Source: Brevibacillus panacihumi W25 (GTDB lineage: Bacteria > Bacillota > Bacilli > Brevibacillales > Brevibacillaceae). From it: a DNA stretch of 64,000 bases. Below the pieces are notes generated by a model. The model was given only the letters and a program-made list of their open reading frames with translations, made no database searches and was not told where the DNA came from. The stretch lies in assembly GCF_000503775.1 (NCBI RefSeq), contig NZ_KI629782.1:1934579-1998578 (forward strand), read 5' to 3'. Position 1 is the stretch's first letter; each line of letters begins with the position of its first letter. The position numbers were made by a program, and so were the translations under genes. This document shows, one piece after another, positions 16,627 through 25,960 of this stretch.

Positions 16627-17553
16627 TCATAACCCGGAAGGACAAGCAAGTATATCCATTTGCTCTCGATTTTGACTCCGTTCGTCCTGGATCAATTGAC
16701 ATAACGTTCTCGCCAATATACGTCCAGCCGTTCTTGGCGCGACCAATCCCGGTAAACTTGGTGCCAACAAGGCCTTGATTCCACGTTTTTCGGCAAAACG
16801 AAAATCGGTTCCACCTGGTTTGGAAGCCAAATCAATAATAATAGCGTGATGCGGAATACGGGTCAACACACGAGAAGTAAGGATTTGCTCCGGAACCGTG
16901 TTAAAAATAATATCCACATTTACGCCTTCATCGTACAAATCTTTCGTATAAAACGGCTCAATCCCCATCTCCCATGCACGTGCAAACTGCTCCGGTTTCT
17001 GCACCCCCGCTTTGACGTGTGCACCCAGGCGCTGAAGCATTCCGGCTAACGTAAGACCGATTCTCCCCAAACCCAGCACCATACAACGCGAACCATGTAT
17101 GGTAATGTCCGTATGTTGAATGGCCATCAATAAGGCGCCTTCCGCAGTGGGAATGGAATTGTATATGGCAACATCGTCCCTGCTGAATAATTCAATCAGA
17201 TCTATTCCTAGTTCCACGCAAAGGTTCCTCAAGTAAGACTTGGCTATGCCAGTACAGACTTTTGCGTGTTTCGGCAAGGAAGACATATATTCCTTGTTCA
17301 GCAATAACGTTTCAGATGAAAATGAAGACTCTACTCTGCCATGGTCGTCTGTACCGACAACCGGTAATATCAATACATCAGCATTGCGAAGCACCTCCCT
17401 CGTAAGCTTGGAATGCTGAACTTCAAGAAGTTGTTCGTGCAAATCTTCATAACCGATTACCACAACATTTGCATCCAGGTCTGTGAATGACCGAATGATT
17501 TCAAGATGTCGGGCATCGCCTCCAAGGAAAACAATATGCAGACCCGTTAACAA
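16627..17553 (-). CDS. dpaA: dipicolinate synthase subunit A paralogue
   Basis: A 308-residue homologue of DpaA (SpoVFA). In the sporulating mother cell DpaA with DpaB makes dipicolinic acid from dihydrodipicolinate. It has the opening LTGLHIVFLGGDARHLEIIR, the middle block DDVAIYNSIPTAEGALLMAIQHTD, the nucleotide-binding MVLGLGRIGLTLAGML, and the tail DLASKPGGTDFRFAEKRG. Length and motifs are those of the full family. The start is TTG at 17553 with GGGGG upstream. No dpaB, asd or dapA follows, unlike chromosomal spoVF loci: a strong terminator comes next. It lies 36 bases after the DUF1805 gene inside the transposon. Confidence 0.9.
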   Translation of the reverse strand: MLTGLHIVFLGGDARHLEIIRSFTDLDANVVVIGYEDLHEQLLEVQHSKLTREVLRNADVLILPVVGTDDHGRVESSFSSETLLLNKEYMSSLPKHAKVCTGIAKSYLRNLCVELGIDLIELFSRDDVAIYNSIPTAEGALLMAIQHTDITIHGSRCMVLGLGRIGLTLAGMLQRLGAHVKAGVQKPEQFARAWEMGIEPFYTKDLYDEGVNVDIIFNTVPEQILTSRVLTRIPHHAIIIDLASKPGGTDFRFAEKRGIKALLAPSLPGLVAPRTAGRILARTLCQLIQDERSQNREQMDILACPSGL

Positions 17554-17589
17554 AAAATCCCCCTACTTTCCTTAAGTATGGATTTAAAA

Positions 17590-17904
17590 TTAACTAACCT
17601 CGTTTACCATCTTTAAAAGCGCATCTGCTCCTTTCATCCCAGGGCAAATTCCGCGTAATTCCGTCTCTGTGGTCTCCATATCGAGTGGGGCATCCAGCAA
17701 TTGCTCTATTGTTCGTACCCCGGTTGCGCGTCCTGCCACAATGCGGCGATCGTTTAATTTCTCATTTAACAAACGAATATCAAGCGCTCCGCACATGATA
17801 TATCCGTGATCGGTTGTGATGGCCAGAAGTGTTGTTTTGGGCAGGGCGACCTCGATACTTATAACCTGATGACCTTCCACTTCAATCGGTTTCATCATGA
17901 TCAT
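17590..17904 (-). CDS. DUF1805 (YunC-like) protein
   Basis: A 104-residue protein matching the YunC/DUF1805 family: VALPKTTLLAITTDHGYIMCGALDI, then RIVAGRATGVRTIEQLLDAPL, then ETELRGICPGMKGADALLKM. The function of the family is unknown. The ATG at 17904 follows AAGGAG by eleven bases; the nearby ATGs would shift it by two or three codons. It is directly upstream of dpaA in the same direction and probably cotranscribed with it as transposon cargo. Confidence 0.8.
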   Translation of the reverse strand: MIMMKPIEVEGHQVISIEVALPKTTLLAITTDHGYIMCGALDIRLLNEKLNDRRIVAGRATGVRTIEQLLDAPLDMETTETELRGICPGMKGADALLKMVNEVS

Positions 17905-18063
17905 CTATGATGCAGCTCCTTTTTTTCTACACTATATGCCGGGCGTGATATTTGCACCATAGACGGTAGCCCAAATCCGATATTACTTGTCTTCGTTGGA
18001 AGCCTTCTCCCCTTTCGCCAGTGGAAACTGGACTTCGATTCAATTCCATGTAACTTTCGAGAT

Positions 18064-19578
18064 TTATAACAAAGGAGACAACAAACGCGCCGCTTGATCA
18101 AGCATGCGCTCGGAAGAAGTACGATGCATATGATCTTCCAAACGATATGGAGTAGCCTCGGCGAGATCCCGTTCGAATTGTTCCGTAAGCTCCCGGGCCA
18201 CATCAGAATGATACATCACTGCACACACTTCGTAGTTTAAACGGTAACTACGGAGATCGTAGTTGGAAGAACCCACTTCGGCAATCTCGCCATCGATAAT
18301 CATGACTTTGGCGTGCAATACCCCTTTGTTGTACTGAAACACATTGATCCCTGCTTCCACGAGTTCGCCATAATACGTACGGCTTGCAGCTCCTGCAACT
18401 TTAGGAATCACTTGGCGCGGCACCAGTAATCGCACTCGAACGCCACGCGCCGCGGCTGTTTTGATGGCCATCATGATATCCGCATCGGGTATAAAATAAG
18501 GGTTGGTCACGTCGATGGTTCGGGTCGCCTGCGTCAGGCAGATGAAATGCATTTCCCGAATGACCGGAGTAGGCAGCCCGGGATTGCCTTCGAATATCTG
18601 TATATAGACGTTATGCGAATCCTTGGATGGGGAAGCTTTTCCCATGTGGGTGCCTTCCATCGTTCCCAGCTCCGATCCCCATTCCCATCCGTATCCTCGT
18701 TCTGTTTTGCCGGATGGAAATGGATGAATGGCTTTATCGTCAGAAAGTTGAGCGGATTCAGGGAGAAATTTTGCCTTTCTCGTTAAATGGAGCATGTCCG
18801 GTGACGCCATTTTCCAGTGAGCCTCAAAAACGGCTTTCACATCATCCGCTGTTTCGCCGGTTAACCGCATATGAGTGTCGCGCCAAAAATCGACATCCGG
18901 CTTCATTCCGGTATACTCGTCCCCAACGTTGATTCCTCCCATGAAGGCTTCCTTTCCGTCGACGATGACGATCTTGCAATGATCCCGGTATGTCAAGTTG
19001 GATAGTACCCAGGGGAATCGCAAGGGAAAGATGGTCCTGCATTCAATGCCTGCTTCCATCATCCGGCGAACCGCATGTTTGGGAAACGACCGGCTTCCCC
19101 AGCCATCCCTTATAAAACGAATGTTCACACCGGATAAAGCGCGGTCAATCAGCACATCTGTGATACGTTTACCGATATGGTCATTCCGGTATATGTAATA
19201 TTCCAGATCGATTGTCTTTTGTGCGGCCTGAATTGATTGAAGGAGTTTTCCGTAGGTTTCCATCCCGTTCGTGAGGATTTGGACGTAACCGGTTCGAAGG
19301 CCACTGACAGACAAAGGTTGCAAAGCCCGAGCGATAACAAAAGCGGAGTCACCACATGCTGAAGGCAACGCTATCGGGTTATTGTGCGAAGAAACGAGCT
19401 TGTCCCGCCGCATTTGCACAGGATTCGTTACGAACAGGTAACAAACGAATCCGATAATCGGTAATACAAGTCCGACTGATATCCAAGTCAACGCTTTGGC
19501 GGGGCGGCGCACCTCCCGAACCGCAATAATGATCAATAGTGCCGTATTTACTAGCCATAATCCTGCTATCCATGCCAA
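18064..19578 (-). CDS. cls: cardiolipin synthase (phospholipase D family)
   Basis: A 504-residue membrane enzyme joining two phosphatidylglycerols into cardiolipin. Two N-terminal helices (AGLWLVNTALLIIIAV and LTWISVGLVLPIIGFVCYLF) precede two PLD half-sites. The HKD motifs are HCKIVIVDGKEAFMGG and HAKVMIIDGEIAEVGSSNYD. The start is TTG at 19578 with GGGAGG nine bases upstream; the longer frame has no ribosome site. It lies downstream of a DUF1657 gene within the transposon. Cardiolipin synthase and DUF1657 genes are known neighbours on spoVA2mob-type spore-resistance elements, which suggests a role in spore membrane composition (inferred). Confidence 0.88.
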   Translation of the reverse strand: MAWIAGLWLVNTALLIIIAVREVRRPAKALTWISVGLVLPIIGFVCYLFVTNPVQMRRDKLVSSHNNPIALPSACGDSAFVIARALQPLSVSGLRTGYVQILTNGMETYGKLLQSIQAAQKTIDLEYYIYRNDHIGKRITDVLIDRALSGVNIRFIRDGWGSRSFPKHAVRRMMEAGIECRTIFPLRFPWVLSNLTYRDHCKIVIVDGKEAFMGGINVGDEYTGMKPDVDFWRDTHMRLTGETADDVKAVFEAHWKMASPDMLHLTRKAKFLPESAQLSDDKAIHPFPSGKTERGYGWEWGSELGTMEGTHMGKASPSKDSHNVYIQIFEGNPGLPTPVIREMHFICLTQATRTIDVTNPYFIPDADIMMAIKTAAARGVRVRLLVPRQVIPKVAGAASRTYYGELVEAGINVFQYNKGVLHAKVMIIDGEIAEVGSSNYDLRSYRLNYEVCAVMYHSDVARELTEQFERDLAEATPYRLEDHMHRTSSERMLDQAARLLSPLL

Positions 19579-19633
19579 GAAAATCAGCCTCCCAATCCTG
19601 TCGTCTACGAGGGAATAAAGATAAAGGTGGCAG

Positions 19634-19666
19634 CCATGCCGAGAAAAGATCGGCATGGCCTTTTTT
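19634..19666 (+). terminator. plus-strand terminator-shaped hairpin between DUF1657 and cls
   Basis: CCATGCCGA (19634-19642) pairs with TCGGCATGG (19650-19658), and TTTTTT follows on the plus strand only. Both flanking genes run on the minus strand, so this would stop antisense transcription. On the minus strand it is a plain hairpin without a T tail. Confidence 0.5.
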
Positions 19667-19871
19667 AGAACCCTTTATACTGCGGTTCTTCCTGTTCAAT
19701 TTGTTGTATCCGTGGAGTGACCTGGTCAATGATGTTTTGTGTCTGTTGCGCTGCATTTGTGAACGTGGTTTTGGCCTGCTGGTTTTGTGTATTTAACGCA
19801 AACTGTTCAAAGCTGGCCTGTGCGCTTTTTAATGAAGCTACAGCTGTTTTCACTTGAGAAGCTACCGTCAT
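19665..19871 (-). CDS. DUF1657 domain-containing small protein
   Basis: A 68-residue helical protein (TVASQVKTAVASLKSAQASF, then ALNTQNQQAKTTFTNAAQQTQ) matching DUF1657, a family of small proteins common in spore-formers and repeatedly found beside spoVA2mob, cls and YetF-like genes. AGGAGGTGATTCAAC precedes the ATG, an ideal ribosome site. A candidate forespore-type promoter lies upstream (19904-19933). The function is unknown; the spore link is from family context. Confidence 0.85.
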   Translation of the reverse strand: MTVASQVKTAVASLKSAQASFEQFALNTQNQQAKTTFTNAAQQTQNIIDQVTPRIQQIEQEEPQYKGF

Positions 19872-19903
19872 GTTGAATCACCTCCTGAAATGGCATCCAT
19901 ATG

Positions 19904-19933
19904 TAATATGTCAACCCGTCAGAAAAATAATGA
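19904..19933 (-). promoter_or_regulatory. possible sigma-G/F-type promoter for DUF1657 gene
   Basis: On the minus strand CATATTA (19904-19910) resembles the forespore -10 consensus CATAMTA. It is preceded after 17 bases by TCATTA (19928-19933), a partial match to TGMATA. The match is modest and no experimental start is known. Confidence 0.3.
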
Positions 19934-19960
19934 ATGGTAAAATTTGATGATTGGCTATTG

Positions 19961-20534
19961 TCAGGGGTTAGAGTCTTTCTGAAAAGACTTACCGCAATCT
20001 ATGCCCTTCTTGGCAATGCTTGAAGCCAGCAAGTACAGCCCAACATAGATAGGAAAAGAATAGGTATGTTTCCAGTGAACGGGGTGGTATAAATCGGCCA
20101 TTTGTGAAACCGGCTCGGCCACAAAAGCGGAAAATCCCCAAATAGGAGAGCTTTGAACAACGGATGGATGCCAGACTTGTACTGGTGTAAGAACATAACC
20201 GAGACGGGAAGAAGTGAAAAATTCCATGGGAAATTGGCCGGCATGAACGGTATGACTTCCCAGTGATAATGCCAGAGTCCCATGGCAATCCCAAGCTGGT
20301 CCAGCCACGATGACACGATAATCATTGTAAACCCGGATAGGAGAAACTGTCCCGTAGCTCTCTTATCCCGAAATCCGATCCAAATAGCCAGGGGCATATC
20401 GATAAACCTACTCCAAACCACCATTGCCGCGTAAACAGTACGTGAGTGCGCCAAATGTCAGTCATGTTGCGGTGTGCTTCAACAATCAATTGATAGGCTT
20501 GTTCGATTGCATGATGAATCTGATTTTCGTCCAC
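19961..20534 (-). pseudogene. CBO0543-like membrane protein, two frameshifts
   Basis: The product is spread over three frames. The N-terminus starts at GTG 20534 (MDENQIHHAIEQAYQLIVEA, then DIWRTHVLFTRQWWFGVGLS). It continues in a second frame (LLSGFTMIIVSSWLDQLGIAMGLWHYHW, then NFSLLPVSVMFLHQY) and ends in a third (PVSQMADLYHPVHWKHTYSF, then YVGLYLLASSIAKKG). Put together it has the size and membrane pattern of CBO0543-family proteins, which also travel with spore cargo. At least two indels, near 20400 and 20150, break it. A sequencing error at one site cannot be excluded, but two make true decay more likely. Confidence 0.65.
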
Positions 20535-20593
20535 CGATCCACCCCTTTCCGTTATCCGGATACCGATCATTTTTCATCCAATACGTGCCTGTT

Positions 20594-21067
20594 TTATATA
20601 CGCGAGTTTCCATACAGTATATTCGACGTTACAAATACGCCGACCGGCGGCAGCGAAGTTGAAGGCGGTTGCGGTGGGATATAGCCGCTATACCCCGCCA
20701 AGCTTATATCAGTTGTCGCTACCCAGGTTCCATATTCGCCCGCCTGTAAAGAAGAGGGCAGCATCCGCAGACGTCCGGTGAGAACCAAATGCCGAAGTTG
20801 AATCTTGACATCGTCATAGATGGTTAATTGGCCGGAGTAGGCGGCGTAGGGGGAATGAAACATGATCTGCTGCGTGCTTTCATTCCAACTTCCTTCAATC
20901 GGAATCGGCGTTCCGCGAAATTGGATGGTGCCTTGAATTTGCTGGTCCTGCAAAACACGCATTACTAGTTTGCCCCACACAACCGGTCTTCCGGCGACAG
21001 ATGCATGAACTCCCCATATGGAAAAGGGAGGTAAACTCTTTGTACTTGTTTGAGCCGCAACGGACAT
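20594..21067 (-). CDS. hypothetical protein
   Basis: A 157-residue protein starting MSVAAQTSTKSLPPFSIWG. No signal peptide or membrane segment is evident. Alternating hydrophobic and polar stretches (IQGTIQFRGTPIPIEGSW, then IMFHSPYAAYSGQLTIYD, then KIQLRHLVLTGRLRML) suggest a beta-sandwich. The C-terminus holds IPPQPPSTSLPPVG, a proline-rich linker. GAGGAGTGATGAATC before the ATG is a good ribosome site, and TATAAT lies about 30 bases further up on the minus strand. The family was not recognised. It is the first gene of the minus-strand cargo run and could be a spore coat or lumen protein, but nothing in the sequence proves this. Confidence 0.55.
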   Translation of the reverse strand: MSVAAQTSTKSLPPFSIWGVHASVAGRPVVWGKLVMRVLQDQQIQGTIQFRGTPIPIEGSWNESTQQIMFHSPYAAYSGQLTIYDDVKIQLRHLVLTGRLRMLPSSLQAGEYGTWVATTDISLAGYSGYIPPQPPSTSLPPVGVFVTSNILYGNSRI

Positions 21068-21398
21068 GATTCATCACTCCTCAAAGTTAGATCACGTCAT
21101 TATATGCGTCCTCGGAAAAAATGCCAGTCACTGGGCAAGAATTCTTTGCAGATAACCGAACATGATCAAGTAAAAGAAGATGGACATTCTCTTATACTGG
21201 TTGTTTCTTAATGCAGACAGGTTTCGAACAAAATTGTTTCAACCCATCCCAGTTGCCCCAGATGTAATTTTTACATCGATTTGGTTGTCTTGGGGCAGAG
21301 GTAGTCCAGTTTTTAATGCTTGTACTGAATGTTGGTAACATGCAGGCATCCGCCTTTCCAAATTTATGCAAACAGCATTTAAGTTGTCCAGAAACGAA
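21068..21398. other. non-coding stretch between cargo and decayed tnpA
   Basis: About 330 bases with no supported gene. It holds a minus-strand TATAAT near 21100 that may serve the gene ending at 20594. There is also a 62-codon minus frame (21239-21427) without a convincing ribosome site, partly overlapping the tnpA remnant. Nothing else was recognised. Confidence 0.4.
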
Positions 21399-23157
21399 TC
21401 ACTCCCAGTTGTTGCAGAAGTCCTCATATACTTGCTCTACGCCACAGTCGGATAGCATGTGCCTGGCCAAAAAGTCATACCAGAATGCATAGGATGACGT
21501 GGTATTGCCCCAAATCTCTTGCATCCGAACGCGAAAAATCGCGTTCACCACTTCGGATATCGCATTTCGAAGATTGTCCTTGTGAATGAATTTCCTACGA
21601 ACGTACAGCAAGTCTTTGTAACTCTCTCCATGCTCACCGGCACTCACACGTTTCAAGCCGGTATTGTCCCAAGGCCATAAAGTGATAGGATGAGTCGCTT
21701 TTGAAGAATGTCCCGGCCTAACGGTTCGCGTACAGCAATTTTTCTGTAAATCCCACGCGGAGATCGGTCTCTTTGAAAATGTCCAAGAGGCTCGTCATAG
21801 GCCAGCGCCGAAGTATTTCTGATTTTATCGGCGATAGGTTGATCTTGCTCTGATCCAACCGTTACCCTTCTCTGTGATCCTGACATTAGGTTTTTCTGGA
21901 GTCCGGCATCAAGCTTTTCTAATCCATCTTTCATGGCCTGCTTCAATGTTGCAATGAATGCTTCCGATCCAGCGGTTGCTTTAGAGCCTTATAATTTTCT
22001 TCCCGCCGTTCTTCGAAGTCTGTTGGCAGGTCATGATCCGGGTTCCGGTACCGGTTCGCTCCGGCAACCCATATTTTCGTGCAACGAAGCTTTTCCCGTA
22101 AAGCTTGCAGGACGCTTATCTCATAATTCATCCGATTAATTCGCTCTTGGCCTTTCTCGTCCTTCTCTACAATGATTTCTTTATTAACAGTCAGGATTAT
22201 ACCATCTATCGGGATTTCTTCAGACATTGGCAAATAATGATAGCCAGTATCTGAAAATTTCTTTACCAGCTCCAATGCACGAATCACTGGCCGATGCACT
22301 TCATTGTTTGATCGGAATTCCAGGATTCCTAATATTTCGGGAACCATACGGCGGTAGTGACTCCCATAGGAAGCCCGAATAATGGTATTGATTTTCTCCC
22401 GGTAAGCCGGTCCGGTGTGTTTGATTTCTTTTATCAAATCCCGTAATGTTTGCTCATTAACGACCGGGATAATGACATCACGAAGTACTCCTTCTGGATT
22501 ACTGACGGCAGACTGCGCCATGTTGAATAAAATGCCATACTTATTGCTTAGCTTGCGTAAATCATTCAGGATTTCCTTTTCGACTTTGCGTTCTGCCCGC
22601 ACACCTATCCGATGGACGATTTGAATAAGCAGTTCGATCAAATTGTCCGTTATCTCCATACTCCTTAGCCAGAAGAAGGCAGCCATCATCATCCGGAAGT
22701 TCCAGTTTTCGAATCGTTCGCAGCTTGCTTACTTCTCTTAACACACTTTCGACACCTGGTTTGCCCGGATCCGCCTTTAGCTCATGAAAAGAAAGAAGTA
22801 CCTTGTCGCTGCTTGGGCCGTCCTGGTGTTCATCCAGAAATGCAATACGATCTACGAGTGAATCCAATTTGGACAAAGATGCCGTAGGCAACTTTTCCAG
22901 TGTGTCCTGGAAAAATTGTTCCTCAAATGTACGGATTGCGGTTCTGATAAGTCGCTCAATGCGATCAGGCGTAGGCGGTACAACTTTCATCTCCCGGAAT
23001 CGCCAGTAGTATTGAATGACTGCTTTGGGCACTTCGAATTTATGGAAGGGGAATCGCGCAACCGAGTCTCCCCTGACTTATTGCCGATTTGCTGCATTTC
23101 GTTAGGAAGAAACGTAAAATGCTCAATTAACTCTTCCAGTTCCCAATTTCGCTTCAC
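21399..23157 (-). pseudogene. Tn3-family transposase, decayed second copy
   Basis: Starts at GTG 23157 with GGAGAGG upstream (MKRNWELEELIEHFTFLPNE, then GNKSGETRL). This is the family N-terminus that the first copy lacks. A frameshift follows, then a deletion joining EVPKAVIQYY to [15 protein letters not shown], another gap at about 22690, frameshifts near 21950 and 21650, and truncation after RVRMQEIWGN. The DDE catalytic region is absent. Where both copies exist they are clearly paralogous but diverged. It belongs to an older unit of the same family as the end at 16183 and the tnpI fragment at 16229. Confidence 0.88.
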
Positions 23158-23357
23158 TTGATCCTCTCCGAGTAAAGTTCTTAAAATGGTCAGAATCGGA
23201 ATTTTAATCAAAAAATTTAGTATACCGATGCATACTTAATTAGACAATATGGGAGTGATTGCTGTGAAGTTCTATTTAAATTTGGGATAAAGATGATGAA
23301 GATGGGAAAAGTAAAGGTACTGCTTCCATTTAGTGTTTTACAGGGTAAGGTGAGTTG

Positions 23358-24431
23358 ATGCCGAAAATTTCAGTTTTACAGTCATACATGATCATAATAC
23401 TTTCTGTCGGTTTACTGAACCACGTCATCATCATACCGTTACTGCTCGGTGCATCAGGGCGAGATGCCTGGTTTGTAGTACTTCTTGTGTTAATCGCTTC
23501 GCCAATTTGGGTTGGCATTTTAAGCTATATTCTAAATAACATGAACGGAATGCATGTTAGGGATTGGTTAAAGCAACATTTCGGAAGATTTCTCTCGGCA
23601 ACCTTGATTGTCCTATACAGTGTACTTGTATGGTTTATGGGGCTCATTTCCTTTAAGGACACTATAACATGGACAATTGCAACTTATATGCCTCAATCTC
23701 CAATGCTTGTTCTCGCAGGAACAACGCTTGTCGGATGTTTCTTCGCGGCATTTCAAGGGCTTCGCACCATTGCGATTTTAAGCGGGATATTGTTACCTTT
23801 TGTTGTTATTCTAGGTGACCTAGTCATGGCTGCAAACTTTCAGTTTAAAGACTACACCATGCTTTTTCCGTTACTCGAAAATGGGACACCTCCACTTTGG
23901 AAAGGTATTCCCTACGCAGCTGGGGGATTGTTGGAGTTGATGGTGCTGATCTTGTTTCAGCACCAGTTAACAAAGAGGCCGAGCTTCAAAAGCTTAATGC
24001 TTATTTGCATCATATTATCTGGGCTAACACTCGGCCCTTTGATGGGCTCAATTGCCATGTACGGCCCTGATGAAGCGGCACACCAACGATACCCCGCTTA
24101 CGAACAATGGAGAATGGTTCGACTGGGCGAGTATGTGGAGCATGTTGATTTTTTCTCGATTTACCAATGGTTATCCGGTATGTACATTCGAGTTTCGCTT
24201 TCGCTGTTTCTCTTAAGCGAATTGTGGAAATTGCAAAAGTATAAGTGGTTGCCTATGATTCTGGGCGCTTTACTCATGTTTGTTGTTACATTATTGCCAA
24301 TCAGCGATATGCTTTTTCAAGATCTGCTCAGCCGATATTACTTCCCTTCGTTTTGTGTCTTTACCCTTGGGGTCATGCTCGTATACGTCGCGCGAATATT
24401 TATTTCAACATGGGGTAAAAGGAGCAGGTGA
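23358..24431 (+). CDS. gerAB: spore germination protein, GerAB/permease family
   Basis: A 357-residue membrane protein with about ten helices, of the GerAB (APC-superfamily) type that binds germinant in the inner spore membrane. It begins PKISVLQSYMIIILSVGLLN and contains LLLGASGRDAWFVVLLVLIASPIW, typical of the family. The ATG at 23358 follows AAGGTGAG. The stop overlaps the upstream leader of the next gene (GTGA at 24428). The order here is AB-AA-AC rather than the common AA-AB-AC. It points rightwards, opposite to the other cargo, and ends close to the right transposon end. Confidence 0.88.
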   Translation: MPKISVLQSYMIIILSVGLLNHVIIIPLLLGASGRDAWFVVLLVLIASPIWVGILSYILNNMNGMHVRDWLKQHFGRFLSATLIVLYSVLVWFMGLISFKDTITWTIATYMPQSPMLVLAGTTLVGCFFAAFQGLRTIAILSGILLPFVVILGDLVMAANFQFKDYTMLFPLLENGTPPLWKGIPYAAGGLLELMVLILFQHQLTKRPSFKSLMLICIILSGLTLGPLMGSIAMYGPDEAAHQRYPAYEQWRMVRLGEYVEHVDFFSIYQWLSGMYIRVSLSLFLLSELWKLQKYKWLPMILGALLMFVVTLLPISDMLFQDLLSRYYFPSFCVFTLGVMLVYVARIFISTWGKRSR

Positions 24432-24433
24432 AG

Positions 24434-25960
24434 ATGATAAATCTTTTCAAGAATAAATGGATAAGAGAAACAAAATCGTCGACACAACAAGGGGCGCCTG
24501 ATACACAACCGCTTAATGAACAAACACTTCTTCAACGTTTCCAGATGTGTCGTGATGTTAAGCATCATGTTTATAAATTAGTAGCTGGTGACGAACAATC
24601 AAGGATCGTTTTACTGTATTGCGATGGGTTATGTGACAACCAACAACTCATTCAGGATGTGGTGCTTCCTCACTTGACTCGGTTTTACGAAAATCACGGT
24701 TTTCAAAAGAATCAGGAAGTTCTTGAGTCGTGTCAATTACAGCTTGAGAGCATTTCCTTCGAGGAGTGGTGGCAGAAATCCGAAACGGACATTTTTGAGG
24801 GAAAACTGCTTTTGTTTATTCCGACACTAACCGCTTTGTTCTCCCTCGACATATCAAAAAAACCGGCACGCCAGCCCGAAGAATCCAATATCGAAGTCTC
24901 TATTCGCGGGCCGAAAGACGGTTTTGTTGAGGAACTCGGTGTCAATGTTGCGTTAATTCGGAAACGAATCAAGTCAACAAGCATGGTATACGAAACGAAA
25001 ACAGTAGGTGTCCGGACAAAAACAACCATTGCAATTCTCTATATGCAAGACATTGTTGATCCGAAAATCGTCCAAGATATCAAGACTAAATTGGATCGCC
25101 TACACATTGACGGAGCATTCAGCGCCACTCAACTGGAAGAGTTTATGGAACCGACCAAAGCTTTGTTTCCGTTGATGGGCTATACGGGAAGACCAGACTT
25201 TACCGTTAACTGCATGATGAATGGACGTGTAGCGCTGATTGTGGATGGTACACCGGCTGCATTGATCGCACCAGCAAATTTGTACCTGCTCCTGAAAACG
25301 CCAGAGGACATCCACTTTACTGCTTTATCGGCTACGTTTGGACAATCGCTTCGTTTGCTCGGATTGTCCGTATCACTCATGCTGCCCGGTTTTTGGGTTG
25401 CCATTCTTTCGTTTCATCAGGATCAGTTGCCCTATTACCTTCTTGCAACAATTGGCATCAACCGATTAGGCATTCCTCTTGGACTGGCAGAGGAAATGTT
25501 TCTCGCGCTCATCTTTTTGGAAATATTGCGGGAAGCCGGTATTCGGTTGCCTTCAGCGGTAGGATCTACAGTTACGGTAGTGGGAGGGCTCATCTTAGGG
25601 GATGCGGCCATACGCGCAGGATTTTTATCCCCTAGCATTGTTGTCATAGGAGCACTTACGCAAGTGTTCGGTTCGACTTTATCCAACCAGTCACTGGCTG
25701 GGACAATGAGCATTTTGCGCTTCTTCCTGTTCGCTTTGTCTGCCATCTTGGGGATCTATGGCTATTTACTTGCTTTGTTTATCGTGACAACTCATTTAGC
25801 CTCTTTGCGTTCATGCGGTTTGCCTTACCTGGCTCCGATTTCGCCTCTATATGAAGACTTCGCCAATGCCTTGTTCCGATTACCATGGAGATGGCGGAAA
25901 ACTCGGCCAGACATGCTAAATACTCAAGATTCTACAAGCCAAGGGGATAAGCAGAAATGA
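24434..25960 (+). CDS. gerAA: spore germination protein, GerAA family
   Basis: A 508-residue GerA-type receptor subunit. A soluble N-terminal region of about 290 residues has the family landmarks SIRGPKDGFVEELGVNVALIRKRI and PLMGYTGRPDFTVNCMMNGRVALIVDGTP. It is followed by about five membrane helices with PAVGST-like LPSAVGSTVTVVGGLILGDAA. The ATG at 24434 is preceded by GGAGCAGGTG; a GTG at 24428 overlapping the previous stop is possible. It forms a nutrient receptor with the AB and AC subunits and acts in the spore inner membrane. Confidence 0.9.
   Translation: MINLFKNKWIRETKSSTQQGAPDTQPLNEQTLLQRFQMCRDVKHHVYKLVAGDEQSRIVLLYCDGLCDNQQLIQDVVLPHLTRFYENHGFQKNQEVLESCQLQLESISFEEWWQKSETDIFEGKLLLFIPTLTALFSLDISKKPARQPEESNIEVSIRGPKDGFVEELGVNVALIRKRIKSTSMVYETKTVGVRTKTTIAILYMQDIVDPKIVQDIKTKLDRLHIDGAFSATQLEEFMEPTKALFPLMGYTGRPDFTVNCMMNGRVALIVDGTPAALIAPANLYLLLKTPEDIHFTALSATFGQSLRLLGLSVSLMLPGFWVAILSFHQDQLPYYLLATIGINRLGIPLGLAEEMFLALIFLEILREAGIRLPSAVGSTVTVVGGLILGDAAIRAGFLSPSIVVIGALTQVFGSTLSNQSLAGTMSILRFFLFALSAILGIYGYLLALFIVTTHLASLRSCGLPYLAPISPLYEDFANALFRLPWRWRKTRPDMLNTQDSTSQGDKQK

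Noticed and set aside
21239-21427. A 62-codon minus-strand frame before the decayed tnpA
   Set aside because: Partly overlaps the tnpA remnant in another frame and lacks a convincing start; kept only as a remark on the gap.
23201-23357. A sigma-G promoter for the ger operon at CATACTT (23231)
   Set aside because: The -10 resembles the consensus, but no acceptable -35 was found 17-18 bases upstream.
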